Positions 10,260-21,564 of a stretch of DNA of 64,000 nt are shown here, piece by piece (position 1 is the first letter of the stretch; the number at the start of each line of letters is the position of its first letter). The stretch covers positions 62,001 through 126,000 of the forward strand of contig CALJVL010000008.1 of assembly GCA_937773775.1 (NCBI GenBank), given 5' to 3'. The position numbers and the translations under genes were made by a program. The notes below the pieces were generated by a model. It was not told the DNA's origin, did no database searches, and saw nothing but the letters and a program-made list of their open reading frames with translations. Source of the stretch: an uncultured Flavobacterium sp. Its GTDB lineage: Bacteria > Bacteroidota > Bacteroidia > Flavobacteriales > Flavobacteriaceae.

Positions 10260-10283
10260 AAGAAACTTAAAAGCACGAATTGT

Positions 10284-13200
10284 ATGCGTAAAGTTTGTAT
10301 TTTTTTGCTGGTTTTATTTTGTGGTTTTGTGTCGCATGCTCAGGTGACTGAAGAAGCCCAGGATACAGTAAAAACAGGTTTTTCTATAGGAAAGCTCAAA
10401 ATAAAAGACCCTCAAAGTATCATTTCGGCCTACACATATGATCCCGTTACGGATAGGTATATTTATACCAATTCCGTTGATGGATTTTCTATTAATTATC
10501 CCATAATATTAACGCCAAAAGAGTACGAAAGTTTAGTTTTGAAAGAATCGATGAGAGATTATTTCAAAAAGAAAACGGATGCCATTGATGGGAAAAAAGA
10601 AGGAAGTGAAGAGGCGAAAAAAGATTTGCTTCCCAAATACTACATAAACTCTAACCTTTTTGAATCTATTTTCGGCAGCAATACCATAGATGTTAAACCT
10701 ACCGGTTCTGTGGAAATGGACTTAGGTCTTCGATATACAAAACAGGACAATCCTTCGTTTTCTCCTAGAAATAGGTCTAACTTATCTTTTGATTTTAACC
10801 AAAGAATAAGCATGAGCTTAATGGGGAAAGTAGGAACTAGACTGAATGTAAATGCCAACTATGATACGCAGTCCACTTTTGCTTTTCAAAACTTAATGAA
10901 ATTAGAATATACTCCTTCAGAAGATGATATCATACAGAAAATTGAAGTGGGGAATGTTAGTATGCCTTTGAACAGCTCATTGATTCGAGGTGCGCAGAGT
11001 TTGTTTGGAGTAAAAACCCAATTACAATTTGGGAAGACGACTGTTACGGGAATTTTTTCAGAACAAAAATCCCAAACTAAAAGTGTAGTTGCTCAGGGCG
11101 GGGGAAAAATCGAGGATTTTGAAATGTTTGCGTTGGATTATGATAACGACAGACATTTTTTCCTATCTCAATATTTCAGAAACAAATACGATGCTTCACT
11201 AAAAAACTACCCGTTTATTGATAGTAGAGTCCAGATATCAAGATTAGAAATTTGGGTTACGAATAAGCAAACTCGTGTTAATGTTAATTCCAATAACTTA
11301 AGAAATATTATTGCGCTTCAAGATTTAGGGGAAGGGCAATTGACTTCTTCAAACGGCAGTTCAATAAACGATAATGAAATCGTCGTTTTAGACCCTTCAG
11401 CTGGGATTTTTAATAATGTGGTTAATTCTCCGTCTGACAATTCAAATAATGATTTTGATCCTGCACAAATTGCTGGTGGAACGGGTTTATTAAACAATAA
11501 TATCCGTGAAATAGTAACTTCAAGTTCAGGGTTTAATGTTACTGTTAGCGAAGGTCAAGATTATTCTAAATTAGAAAATGCAAGAAAGTTAAACCAGAAT
11601 GAATATACTTATAATGCTCAATTAGGATATATTTCATTGCAACAGAGGTTAGCTAATGATGAGGTTTTAGCGGTAGCGTATCAATACACAATTGGAGATC
11701 AAGTGTATCAAGTTGGAGAGTTTGGCAGTGATGGGGTAGACCCGACAATCGTAACGGGAACTGATGCTTCTCGAGCAATCATAACCCAAAGTTTAATTTT
11801 AAAAATGTTGAAGAGCAATTTGACGAATGTTAAAAACCCAGTTTGGAATTTGATGATGAAAAATATTTATCAGATCCCTGGCGCTTACCAATTGAAACAA
11901 GAAGATTTTAGGTTTAATATTCTTTACACAGACCCTTCTCCTTTAAATTATATTACTGAAGTTCCAGGAAGTCCTTTTCCGGCTAACCCTTCTCCCGGAA
12001 ATAGAGTCGCAGAAACGACCTTGCTCAAAGTGTTTAATTTAGACAAACTGAATTACAATAATGACCCTCAAACTGGAGGAGATGGTTTTTTCGACTTTCT
12101 GCAAGGCATAACTATTGATTCTCAAAATGGTCGCGTAATATTCACTACCAAGGAGCCGTTTGGTGAATTGTTGTTTTCGAAGCTCTCATATACGGGGAGC
12201 AATGAAAATTATGACGATCTAGGTTCTTATAATCCAAATCAGCAGAAGTATGTTTTTAGAAATATGTACCGCAATACACAAACAGGGGCATTGCAGGATA
12301 GTGACAAAAATAAATTTCTATTAAGGGGTAGGTATAAATCGTCGGGAGATGAGGGAATCCCTATTGGGGCTTTTAATGTGCCAAGAGGATCTGTTGTCGT
12401 CACTGCCGGCGGTAGGATCTTAGTTGAAGGAGTTGACTATAGCGTGAACTATCAATTAGGAAGAGTTCAAATACTAGACCCTTCGCTACAAGCTTCTAAT
12501 ACCCCTATTAATGTTTCATTAGAAAACAATTCTATTTTTGGTCAGCAAACCAGACGGTTTATGGGAGTAAACGTGGAGCATAAAATTTCAGATAATTTTT
12601 TAGTTGGAGGTACATTTTTGAAAATGAACGAAAGACCATTCACGCAGAAATCAAGTTTTGGTCAAGAATCGGTTAACAATACTATTTTTGGATTCAATAC
12701 TAATTTTTCTACAGAAGTTCCTTTTTTGACGCGATTGGTAAATAAACTACCGAATTTAGATACCGATGTGCCTTCAAGTCTTTCTGTAAGGGGAGAAATT
12801 GCATTTTTAAAACCTGATTCGCCAAAAGCAGATCAGTTTGAAGGAGAGTCAACTATATATGTAGATGATTTTGAAGGCTCGCAATCTACGATTGATATGC
12901 GTTCAGCCTTTGCTTGGAGTCTTTCTTCAACACCAGATAGAAATGTGCGAAGCACTTATGATTTTAATGCCAATGCCAATGATTTGAGTTATGGTTTTAA
13001 AAGGGCCAAACTAGCCTGGTATTCTATTGACCCTGTTTTTTACACCCAAAAACCTGCGGGAATTACAAATAATGATTTGTCATTTAATAGTACCAGACGG
13101 ATATATAGTGAAGAACTATACCCTTTAACGGATATTGCACAAGGGCAATCACAAGTAATAAGCACTTTAGACTTAAGTTACTACCCCTCAGAAAGAGGTC

Positions 13201-16200
13201 CTTATAATAATAGTACGAATTTTAGCGCGAGCCCTGCAGATAACTTTGGGGGTATTATACGTTCCATAAACTCTACGAATTTTGAACAAAGTAATGTGGA
13301 ATATATCCAGTTTTGGGTATTAGACCCTTATGAGGGGATAGGTAAGATTCCTCAAAGCAATACGGGTAAAATCTATTTCAACCTTGGGGAAATATCCGAA
13401 GATGTTTTGAAAGACGGAAGAAAACAATATGAAAACGGACTTGGGCCAGATCAAATACTTACGAATCCAAGACCGATTTGGGGAGATGTTCCTGCTTCAC
13501 AATCTTTAATCTACGCATTTGATACCAATGTAAATAATCGATCCAATCAGGATATAGGTCTCGATGGTTTGTCGAACGATGATGAAGGATCCGTTTACAA
13601 TAATTTTGCTTCGGATTTAGATCCGGCGGGAGATGATTATACTTATTATTTGAATACTTCCGGCAGCATTCTAGAGCGGTATAAAAACTATAATGGAGTC
13701 GATGGAAACTCGGCAGTTGACATTACCAATCCCAATAGGGGGTCGTCAACGGTACCTGATGTTGAAGACATCAACAGGGATAATACCATGAATACGATCA
13801 ATGCCTATTATGAGTATAGTGTCGACATCCAGCCAAATATGGCGGTTGGTCAAAACTATATTACAGACATAAGAAATACACAAGTGACATTAGCTAACGG
13901 AGAAGTAACTGATTCGAGATGGCTCCAGTTTAAGATTCCCGTTTCGCAACCAGAAAACACCATTGGGAACATCTCTGATTTTAGATCGATACGTTTTATG
14001 AGGATGTTTATGACTGGCTTTAGCCAAGAGCTGACAGTTCGTTTTGGCTCTTTAGATTTAGTGAGGGGAGAATGGAGAAGGTTTACCAATAGCCTTGATT
14101 TTAACGATACAAATGTAGCAGATGACAAAACAGATCTAGATGTCTTGGCTGTAAATGTTCAGGAGAATGGTGATAGATGCCCGGTAAATTATATAATACC
14201 GCCAGGAGTGCAACGGGAACAATTGTATAATAACAATACGCTTATTAATCAAAATGAACAGTCCTTATCGTTAAAAGTTTCTGGAGATGGTCTGGAGCCA
14301 GAAGATTCTAGAGCCGTTTTTAAGAATGTAAGTATTGATATGCGTCAATTCAAAAAGTTGAAAATGTTTTTGCACGCAGAATCTTTGCCTAACGAAATTG
14401 AACTTCGAGACGATCAAATGGTCGGTTTTATTCGTTTTGGAAATGATTTTACTCAAAACTTTTACCAAGTTGAGATCCCTTTGAAAGTAACCATGCCATC
14501 ATCTAGTTCTGGCACAAATTGTTCAGCTTTGAGTGCTGAATTAGTGTGGCCAGAAGCTAACGAAATAGATCTTTCACTGGCATTGTTGACCCAGTTAAAA
14601 ATTCAAGCCATGAGTGTCGATTTGAGTACTTTGCCTTTGGATGGGATTTATTATCAAAATGAAGATGAACTGAACCCTGCATTGGCAAATAAGCCTAATA
14701 GATTAAGGTTAGGAATTAAGGGCAACCCTAATTTCGGAATGGTTAGAACATTGATGGTTGGTGTGAAAAGTAACGAAAGCCGTCAGGATATCAAAGGAGA
14801 GGTCTGGTTTAATGAACTTCGTTTGGCCGACATGGATAATCAAGGTGGTATGGCAGCTGTTTTGAACGTAGATTCGAATCTTGCTGATTTTGCTACTATT
14901 TCAGCAACAGGAAAGAAAAGCACAATTGGTTTCGGAGCTTTAGAGCAAGGCCCAAACGAAAGAAGTCGTGAAGATATTCAACAATATAGCATTGTCACCA
15001 ATGTAAATCTAGGAAAAATGTTGCCTGCGAAATGGGGTATTAATTTGCCTTTTAATTATGCTATTGGCGAAGAAACCATAACTCCTGAATACGATCCTTT
15101 TAATCAGGATATCAAACTAAAACAGTTGTTAGACAATACTAGTGATTCTGAGCTGAAAGACAATATTACCAATAGAGCTATTGATTATACTAAACGTACT
15201 AGTATCAATTTCATCGGTGTCAGAAAGCAGAGAAGTCCCGAACAAAAGCAACACGTTTATGATCCGGAAAATTTTACTTTTTCTCAATCTTACAATAAAG
15301 TGGAGCGACATGATTTTGAGATTGAAGACTATGCAGATCAGCAAGCAAGTTCATCTGTTGATTATGCGTTCAGTTTTCAATCAAAACCGGTAGAGCCGTT
15401 CAAGAAAATGGAATTCATGAAAAAAAGTGATTACTGGAAGCTATTAAGTGATTTTAATTTTAATTATTTGCCTTCTAATATATCGTTCAACACGAATATC
15501 AACAGGCAGTACAACCGTCAGCAATTTAGGCAGATCGATGTTCAGGGAATCGGGTTTGACCCTTTATACAGAAGAAACTTTTCATTTAATTACCAGTATG
15601 GTTTCAATTATAATCTAACAAAATCACTAAAACTGAGTTATACAGCTTCGTCCACTAATATTGTTAAGAATTATTTGAATGAAGATAACGAACCGATTGA
15701 TAGTTTCTCGATATGGGACAGCTACTGGGATATTGGAGATCCTAACCAACATATGCAACAATTGGTTGTAAATTATGACATTCCAATTAACAAAATTCCA
15801 ATATTCAGTTTTATAAAGGCAAATTACTCGTATACGGGGGATTATAGCTGGCAACGTGCTTCAAATGCTTTATCACAAATAGTGATTGAAGGGATTGATT
15901 ACAATTTAGGAAACACGGTTCAGAATGCGCGTTCTAATAGTTTGAACTCAAGTTTCAACATGGATTTGTTATACAAGTATTTGGGTATATCACCAAAGGG
16001 GAAGAAGCCAGCGGTTAATCGCAGAGCAGTAGCTCCAAAGCCTGGTGAAAAAGTAGTAAATATACCTACAAAGCCAAAGGACAAAAATAATGAGTTCGTT
16101 GATAGGGTTCTAGGTATATTAACCAGCGTAAAAAATGTTCAAATTAACTATACGGAGAATAGTGGTACTGTTTTGCCGGGATATACTCCAAGTATTGGGT

Positions 16201-17444
16201 TTTTAGGATCTTCAAGGCCTTCTTTAGGATTTATTTTTGGAAGTCAAGATGATGTAAGGTATGAGGCGGCCAAAAATGGCTGGTTGACCAATTACCAAGA
16301 TTTCAATCAAAACTTCTCCCAAGTGACCAATAGGATGCTTAAAGGGACTGCAAATATAGATTTATTCCCTGATTTGAAAATTGATTTGACCGCAGACCGT
16401 AACTATTCCAAGAATTTTTCGGAGCAGTATGATGTCTCTGATGGTCAATATAATTCGCGTTCCCCTTATACATATGGTCTGTTTTCAATATCGACTGTTT
16501 TAATTAAGACTGCTTTCTCAACTAGTGACGAAAGTGCTTCTCAAGCATTTGACGACTTCAGGTCTAATAGGCTTTTAGTGGCTACAAGATTGGCGTCAGA
16601 ACGGGGAATTGATGTTAATAATCCCGCGAACCTTGATGAAGATGGATATCCGCTTGGATATAGCAAAAACAATCAGGCAGTGCTATTGCCAGCCTTCTTG
16701 GCGGCTTATTCAGGTAGTGATGCATCTGGCGTTTCACTGGGGATTTTTAGAAGCTTCCCAATTCCTAACTGGGCAGTTAAGTATAGCGGATTAATGCGAT
16801 ATGATTTGTTCAAAAGAAATTTTAAAAGGTTTTCTTTACAACATAGCTACAGGGCTTCTTACACAGTCAATCAATATCGATCTAATTTTGATTATGATAA
16901 AGCTCCCGACGGAGTTGACGCTAGTGGGGACTTTTTTAATAAAACCATTATGTCCAATGTCAATTTGGTGGAACAATTCAGTCCGCTAGTCAGAATGGAT
17001 TTTGAATTAAAAAGTTCGTTAAAAGTGCTTACCGAGATCAAAAAAGACAGGGCATTGTCCATGAGCTTTGATAATAACTTATTGACGGAAGTAAAAGGAA
17101 TTGAATATGTTGTAGGACTTGGATATCGCTTTAAAGATGTGATCTTTTCTTCACGATTGGCGGATAATCCTACAGGCATAATTAAAGGAGATATCAACAT
17201 GAAAGCCGACTTTTCTTATCGTAACAATCAGACCGTAGTTCGGTATTTGGATTACGATAACAATCAATTGGCTGGAGGACAAAATATTTGGTCTTTGAAG
17301 ATAACAGCTGATTATTCTTTTAGTAAAAACCTTACAGCTATATTTTATTATGACCATTCATTTTCCAAGGCAGTAATATCAACTTCCTTCCCTTTAACTA
17401 ACATTCGCTCCGGATTTACGCTTCGGTATAATTTTGGGAATTAA
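10284..17444 (+). CDS. sprA: Gliding motility / T9SS translocon protein SprA (Sov)
   Basis: 2386 aa with signal peptide; giant outer-membrane protein downstream of ruvA; YVDDFEGSQSTIDMRSAFAWSL and related SprA motifs. Confidence 0.93.
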   Translation: MRKVCIFLLVLFCGFVSHAQVTEEAQDTVKTGFSIGKLKIKDPQSIISAYTYDPVTDRYIYTNSVDGFSINYPIILTPKEYESLVLKESMRDYFKKKTDAIDGKKEGSEEAKKDLLPKYYINSNLFESIFGSNTIDVKPTGSVEMDLGLRYTKQDNPSFSPRNRSNLSFDFNQRISMSLMGKVGTRLNVNANYDTQSTFAFQNLMKLEYTPSEDDIIQKIEVGNVSMPLNSSLIRGAQSLFGVKTQLQFGKTTVTGIFSEQKSQTKSVVAQGGGKIEDFEMFALDYDNDRHFFLSQYFRNKYDASLKNYPFIDSRVQISRLEIWVTNKQTRVNVNSNNLRNIIALQDLGEGQLTSSNGSSINDNEIVVLDPSAGIFNNVVNSPSDNSNNDFDPAQIAGGTGLLNNNIREIVTSSSGFNVTVSEGQDYSKLENARKLNQNEYTYNAQLGYISLQQRLANDEVLAVAYQYTIGDQVYQVGEFGSDGVDPTIVTGTDASRAIITQSLILKMLKSNLTNVKNPVWNLMMKNIYQIPGAYQLKQEDFRFNILYTDPSPLNYITEVPGSPFPANPSPGNRVAETTLLKVFNLDKLNYNNDPQTGGDGFFDFLQGITIDSQNGRVIFTTKEPFGELLFSKLSYTGSNENYDDLGSYNPNQQKYVFRNMYRNTQTGALQDSDKNKFLLRGRYKSSGDEGIPIGAFNVPRGSVVVTAGGRILVEGVDYSVNYQLGRVQILDPSLQASNTPINVSLENNSIFGQQTRRFMGVNVEHKISDNFLVGGTFLKMNERPFTQKSSFGQESVNNTIFGFNTNFSTEVPFLTRLVNKLPNLDTDVPSSLSVRGEIAFLKPDSPKADQFEGESTIYVDDFEGSQSTIDMRSAFAWSLSSTPDRNVRSTYDFNANANDLSYGFKRAKLAWYSIDPVFYTQKPAGITNNDLSFNSTRRIYSEELYPLTDIAQGQSQVISTLDLSYYPSERGPYNNSTNFSASPADNFGGIIRSINSTNFEQSNVEYIQFWVLDPYEGIGKIPQSNTGKIYFNLGEISEDVLKDGRKQYENGLGPDQILTNPRPIWGDVPASQSLIYAFDTNVNNRSNQDIGLDGLSNDDEGSVYNNFASDLDPAGDDYTYYLNTSGSILERYKNYNGVDGNSAVDITNPNRGSSTVPDVEDINRDNTMNTINAYYEYSVDIQPNMAVGQNYITDIRNTQVTLANGEVTDSRWLQFKIPVSQPENTIGNISDFRSIRFMRMFMTGFSQELTVRFGSLDLVRGEWRRFTNSLDFNDTNVADDKTDLDVLAVNVQENGDRCPVNYIIPPGVQREQLYNNNTLINQNEQSLSLKVSGDGLEPEDSRAVFKNVSIDMRQFKKLKMFLHAESLPNEIELRDDQMVGFIRFGNDFTQNFYQVEIPLKVTMPSSSSGTNCSALSAELVWPEANEIDLSLALLTQLKIQAMSVDLSTLPLDGIYYQNEDELNPALANKPNRLRLGIKGNPNFGMVRTLMVGVKSNESRQDIKGEVWFNELRLADMDNQGGMAAVLNVDSNLADFATISATGKKSTIGFGALEQGPNERSREDIQQYSIVTNVNLGKMLPAKWGINLPFNYAIGEETITPEYDPFNQDIKLKQLLDNTSDSELKDNITNRAIDYTKRTSINFIGVRKQRSPEQKQHVYDPENFTFSQSYNKVERHDFEIEDYADQQASSSVDYAFSFQSKPVEPFKKMEFMKKSDYWKLLSDFNFNYLPSNISFNTNINRQYNRQQFRQIDVQGIGFDPLYRRNFSFNYQYGFNYNLTKSLKLSYTASSTNIVKNYLNEDNEPIDSFSIWDSYWDIGDPNQHMQQLVVNYDIPINKIPIFSFIKANYSYTGDYSWQRASNALSQIVIEGIDYNLGNTVQNARSNSLNSSFNMDLLYKYLGISPKGKKPAVNRRAVAPKPGEKVVNIPTKPKDKNNEFVDRVLGILTSVKNVQINYTENSGTVLPGYTPSIGFLGSSRPSLGFIFGSQDDVRYEAAKNGWLTNYQDFNQNFSQVTNRMLKGTANIDLFPDLKIDLTADRNYSKNFSEQYDVSDGQYNSRSPYTYGLFSISTVLIKTAFSTSDESASQAFDDFRSNRLLVATRLASERGIDVNNPANLDEDGYPLGYSKNNQAVLLPAFLAAYSGSDASGVSLGIFRSFPIPNWAVKYSGLMRYDLFKRNFKRFSLQHSYRASYTVNQYRSNFDYDKAPDGVDASGDFFNKTIMSNVNLVEQFSPLVRMDFELKSSLKVLTEIKKDRALSMSFDNNLLTEVKGIEYVVGLGYRFKDVIFSSRLADNPTGIIKGDINMKADFSYRNNQTVVRYLDYDNNQLAGGQNIWSLKITADYSFSKNLTAIFYYDHSFSKAVISTSFPLTNIRSGFTLRYNFGN

Positions 17445-17481
17445 ACTTCAGAATTCAAACTATATTTGAATAGAAGATTGT

Positions 17482-17489
17482 TACATTTG
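17482..17489 (+). promoter_or_regulatory. Bacteroidetes -7 motif TACATTTG upstream of gcvH
   Basis: TAnnTTTG match. Confidence 0.4.
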
Positions 17490-17531
17490 CCGAACAATAA
17501 TTCAATTATCAATTATCAATTAGTATTTATT

Positions 17532-17912
17532 ATGAATATACCAACAAATTTAAAGTACACTAAAGATCACGAGTGGGTTAGATTAGAAGATGAAATCGCG
17601 ACAGTAGGAATTACTCATTTTGCTCAAAAAGAATTGGGAGATATTGTCTATGTTGAAGTGGAAACTTTAGACCAAACGCTAGAAAAAGATGAGGTTTTTG
17701 GTACAGTTGAGGCTGTAAAAACAGTTTCTGATTTGTTTCTTCCTTTAGCAGGAGAAATTATAGAATTTAATGATGCTTTAGAAAACACTCCAGAAGCGGT
17801 AAATGCAGATCCTTATGGAGCTGGTTGGATGATAAAAATTAAAGTTTCAGATGTTGCGGATTATGATGCGTTACTTTCAAGTGAGGCATACAAAGAATTG
17901 ATTGGTGCTTAA
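17532..17912 (+). CDS. gcvH: Glycine cleavage system H protein
   Basis: [37 protein letters not shown]; lipoyl site [12 protein letters not shown]; internal ATG preferred over the 17466 ORF start. Confidence 0.95.
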   Translation: MNIPTNLKYTKDHEWVRLEDEIATVGITHFAQKELGDIVYVEVETLDQTLEKDEVFGTVEAVKTVSDLFLPLAGEIIEFNDALENTPEAVNADPYGAGWMIKIKVSDVADYDALLSSEAYKELIGA

Positions 17913-18288
17913 ACAATTATTTTTTTGGTCAGCGGTATTGTGGACAGGAATCGTTTTTACCTTAAGTTTAGTTCAATCGAACAGTCTTCCGGTAATAAAC
18001 ATTGTGAATCTTGATAAATACATTCATGCTTTTTTTCATTATATCTTTACGTCACTCTGGTTTTTATTTTTAATAAGCCATTCGCAGAGTAAAAGAATTT
18101 TTGCGCCATTAATGATTGCATTTACCCTTTCAGTTTTCTTTGGAATTGCAATAGAAGTTTTGCAAGGTTTATATACAACAACCAGAAGAGAAGATATCCT
18201 AGACGTTGCGGCAAATGTTTTCGGTGCAATTTTAGCTGTTTTTACGATTGTTGTGTATTATAGAATTAGCCGTTTAGATAATAATTAA
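17902..18288 (+). CDS. VanZ-like family membrane protein
   Basis: [17 protein letters not shown] and [36 protein letters not shown] start overlapping gcvH. Confidence 0.8.
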   Translation: MVLKQLFFWSAVLWTGIVFTLSLVQSNSLPVINIVNLDKYIHAFFHYIFTSLWFLFLISHSQSKRIFAPLMIAFTLSVFFGIAIEVLQGLYTTTRREDILDVAANVFGAILAVFTIVVYYRISRLDNN

Positions 18289-18297
18289 ATAAATGTT

Positions 18298-18321
18298 AAT
18301 CCCGCCTCGGCGGGATTTTTT
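18298..18321 (+). terminator. Intrinsic terminator
   Basis: AATCCCGCC TC GGCGGGATTTTTT. Confidence 0.85.
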
Positions 18322-18482
18322 GGTTTAAGAATGAAGTGTTTTTTTTATTTGACATTTAATGGATTGGCTCATTGGATTAGTTTTATTTAATCACTAAATT
18401 GGCCCTTTAACAATTGTAGCTTTTTAGTAATTTTATTGGTTAAAAGAGAATATCCATATTAAACTAATGCAGATTTAATATG

Positions 18483-18490
18483 TATTTTTG
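18483..18490 (+). promoter_or_regulatory. Bacteroidetes -7 motif TATTTTTG upstream of deoC
   Basis: TAnnTTTG match about 40 nt before the ATG. Confidence 0.45.
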
Positions 18491-18529
18491 TAAGCTATTG
18501 ATTATCATTATCGTGAATTTTATAAAACA

Positions 18530-19273
18530 ATGAACATCAAAGAATATTTAGACTCGACCTATTTAAAAACAGCAAGTCAGGCTGGAATTAACGAAAGCCA
18601 AAACATCCTTGTAGCTAAAAAGTTCATTCAAGAAGCTATTGACGAAAAGTTCAAGCTCATTATGATTCGCCCTGAGATGGTTTCCTTAGCTAGAAAGATG
18701 ATTACTGATGCTAATTCGAATGTTGAGATAGGAACTGTAATCGATTTTCCAGAAGGGAAGTCAGGGCTGGAGGCGAAGCTTAATGAAGCGATTCAGGCGA
18801 TTCAAGACGGTGCTGATGATTTGGATTTTGTTTGTAATTATGAAGCGTTCAAAGAAGGAAATGGTGATTTGTTAAAAGAGGAGATACTAAAATGTACCCA
18901 ATTAGGATTGGATAACAATAAAGTAGTTAAATGGATTATTGAAGTTGCAGCGTTAAATGAGAAGCAAATTATACAGCTCTCTGCCTTGGTGAAAAACGTG
19001 GTGATTTCTAATTTTAAAGAGAAAGATTATATGTCCGTTTTTGTAAAATCATCAACAGGCTTTTATCAAACTGAAAATAACTTGCCCAACGGAGCAACAG
19101 TTTTAGCTATTATGTTGATGTTAGAAAATGCATCACCACTTCCTGTAAAAGCTGCTGGTGGTGTAAGGACTTATGAGGAGGCTTTTGAGATGATTCGATT
19201 AGGGGTAAAACGAATAGGCACATCTGGAGCAAAGGCAATTGCCAAAGGGGAAAGCACGCAATCAGGATATTAA
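18530..19273 (+). CDS. deoC: Deoxyribose-phosphate aldolase
   Basis: VEIGTVIDFPEGKSGLEAK; FVKSSTGFY; VKAAGGVRTYEEA; RIGTSGA. Confidence 0.92.
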   Translation: MNIKEYLDSTYLKTASQAGINESQNILVAKKFIQEAIDEKFKLIMIRPEMVSLARKMITDANSNVEIGTVIDFPEGKSGLEAKLNEAIQAIQDGADDLDFVCNYEAFKEGNGDLLKEEILKCTQLGLDNNKVVKWIIEVAALNEKQIIQLSALVKNVVISNFKEKDYMSVFVKSSTGFYQTENNLPNGATVLAIMLMLENASPLPVKAAGGVRTYEEAFEMIRLGVKRIGTSGAKAIAKGESTQSGY

Positions 19274-19292
19274 ACTTTCAATCAAAATCAAT

Positions 19293-21401
19293 ATGACAAA
19301 AGGTTTGTTAATTTTATTTTTATTATTTTTTTCTTTTTTTACGTATTCTCAAAGTGGAAATATTAATTTATCCCCCGAGAGATTCCCGATTTTTCCTAAG
19401 TGTGAAAACTTAGAGTCTACGGCATTGGAAAATTGTTTTTATAATGAAGTGCAAGACTTTGTTTTTCAAAATTTTGTAGTGCCAGAAAGTCTCATAAAAA
19501 ATAATTTCTCTGGAAACATAAAAGTGCTTTTTGAGGTTGATAGCAACGGTGTTTTTAAATTGATTTATGTGAATGCTGTCGACGAGGAATTGATACTAGA
19601 GTCGAAAAGAGTCTTTGGTAAATTTCTAAAAATTACTCCACCCACTTATAACGGAAAGCCAACATATTCAAAATATAATATCACAATTTCCATACCGTTG
19701 AAGAGTTCAGAAACAATCGCTTCAGAAGTACTTGTGCGTGCTGATATTTTGCAAAGCAATAGAGAAAAACTTACGGAACTGGATAGTATTGTCTATAAAA
19801 AATATAACAACCCTGAGTTTGAAAGTCATTTAAATATTCCTTTTTCACATAGTTATTATGCGCAGTTTGACGGTGCTTTAAATAAAGTAGGCAGTAATAA
19901 TCATACAGCCTCAAAGCCATATACGTATCTGGAGGTAGCAAAATATTACGACATTAAAGCGGTGAACGATAAACTTAAGAAAAACGTTTCAGGTTGGTGG
20001 GCCAGGAAATTATGGAATGAAAATGCTGTTGAAATTCAAGGGGAGGGCTATTGGCTAACTTTGAACCCTGTATTAGATTTACAAGTGGGTAAAGCCTCGC
20101 AGAGTGATGCGTCTTATACTTATGTCAACACTCGTGCGCTTAATTTTCGTGGTGGATTAGGTGAAAAGCTTAATTTTACAACAACGGTTTTTGAAAGTCA
20201 GGGTCGTTTTGCTGATTACTTCAATCGGTATGCGCAATCCATAAGACCTGCAGGAGGTAACCCGGCAATCATTCCTGGTATAGGCATCGCTAAAAAATTC
20301 AAGACTGATTCATTTGATTTTCCCTTGGCAGAAGCCAATATAACTTTTGCCCCAAGTAAGCATATTGATTTGCAATTGGGTTATGGGAGGAATTTTATAG
20401 GCGATGGGTATCGTTCTTTATTCGAAAGTGATGGTGCTAGTCCGTACCCGTATTTTAAAATAAACACCAATTTTTGGAAAATAAAATATACGAATACCTA
20501 TATGTGGTTGAAGGATGTGCGTCCGGATGTTACCCTTGAGAGGACCTACGCGACAAAGTTTATGGCGAACCATTATTTGAGTTGGAATGTGTCAAATAAA
20601 TTGAATATTGGTTTGTTCGAATCCGTAATCTGGACCAATACTAACGATAGAGGTTTTGATGCGAGTTTTGTTAACCCAATTATATTTTATCGATCGGTGG
20701 AGTTTGCCTCGTCAGCCAGAACTGGAAATGCGTTGTTAGGTTTATCCTATAAGTACAAATGGAGCAATCAGATTAATTTTTACGGGCAGTTTCTTCTGGA
20801 TGAATTTTCTCTTGGAGATATAAAAAGTGGCGATAACAGTTGGAAAAACAAATATGGATATCAGTTGGGCGTTAAGTATTATAATGCATTTCATGTTGAC
20901 AACCTATTAGTGCAGTTAGAATACAATCATGTGCGTCCGTATGTATATTCACACAGCGTGCCTATTACTAATTATGGTCATAACAACCAAAGTATAGGAC
21001 ATCAGTGGGGTGGAAATTTCAAGGAATTTATTGCAATCGCCCGTTATCATGAAGGAAGATATTTTGCCGATGTGAAAATAACTGCAGGTACTCGTGGGCT
21101 CGATTTTGATACCGTAGAGAACAGCTATAATTATGGGGGAGATATTTATAAGGATTACGATGAAAACAGACCTTTTGATTCTGGAGTAAAAGTGGGGCAA
21201 GGCAATAAAACAGCTGTTTTTATAGCAGATATCCAAGGCGGATATTTAGTGAATCCCACAACAAATCTAAAGATTTTTGGGAGTTATATTTATAGAAGCT
21301 TTGACCCAACGATGAATACTGCATCAACTTTCAATCAAAGCACTAATTGGTTTACATTGGGATTGAGAACTGATATTTTTAATTGGTATTTTGATTATTA
21401 A
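19293..21401 (+). CDS. remB: RemB-like gliding motility outer-membrane protein (TonB-C-like N-terminal region plus Wzi/capsule-assembly-like beta-barrel)
   Basis: Signal peptide MTKGLLILFLLFFSFFTYSQ; about 700 aa barrel; located 4 genes after sprA as recalled for F. johnsoniae remB. Confidence 0.75.
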   Translation: MTKGLLILFLLFFSFFTYSQSGNINLSPERFPIFPKCENLESTALENCFYNEVQDFVFQNFVVPESLIKNNFSGNIKVLFEVDSNGVFKLIYVNAVDEELILESKRVFGKFLKITPPTYNGKPTYSKYNITISIPLKSSETIASEVLVRADILQSNREKLTELDSIVYKKYNNPEFESHLNIPFSHSYYAQFDGALNKVGSNNHTASKPYTYLEVAKYYDIKAVNDKLKKNVSGWWARKLWNENAVEIQGEGYWLTLNPVLDLQVGKASQSDASYTYVNTRALNFRGGLGEKLNFTTTVFESQGRFADYFNRYAQSIRPAGGNPAIIPGIGIAKKFKTDSFDFPLAEANITFAPSKHIDLQLGYGRNFIGDGYRSLFESDGASPYPYFKINTNFWKIKYTNTYMWLKDVRPDVTLERTYATKFMANHYLSWNVSNKLNIGLFESVIWTNTNDRGFDASFVNPIIFYRSVEFASSARTGNALLGLSYKYKWSNQINFYGQFLLDEFSLGDIKSGDNSWKNKYGYQLGVKYYNAFHVDNLLVQLEYNHVRPYVYSHSVPITNYGHNNQSIGHQWGGNFKEFIAIARYHEGRYFADVKITAGTRGLDFDTVENSYNYGGDIYKDYDENRPFDSGVKVGQGNKTAVFIADIQGGYLVNPTTNLKIFGSYIYRSFDPTMNTASTFNQSTNWFTLGLRTDIFNWYFDY

Positions 21402-21536
21402 TATATTAGTTTAAAATTCAAACGTTTAGAAATGTAAATTTAACCCTAGATTTTGCAATTATGGGCGCTGTGTTTATCTACCGATATTAGTAAAAAAAAA
21501 TCTAAATTCTACGTTATAATTTCAGCGTGTAATGTG

Positions 21537-21544
21537 TACCTTTG
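21537..21544 (+). promoter_or_regulatory. Bacteroidetes -7 motif TACCTTTG upstream of the heme O synthase gene
   Basis: TAnnTTTG match 20 nt before the ATG. Confidence 0.45.
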
Positions 21545-21564
21545 CAGAAGTTTTATAAAACCTC

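Noticed and set aside
9827-10276. 149-aa minus-strand ORF opposite ruvA
   Set aside because: Antisense shadow of a conserved gene; Ser/Phe-rich composition.
19239-19292. Upstream ATG of the remB-like ORF
   Set aside because: Would overlap deoC and place 18 non-signal residues before a clear signal peptide at 19293.
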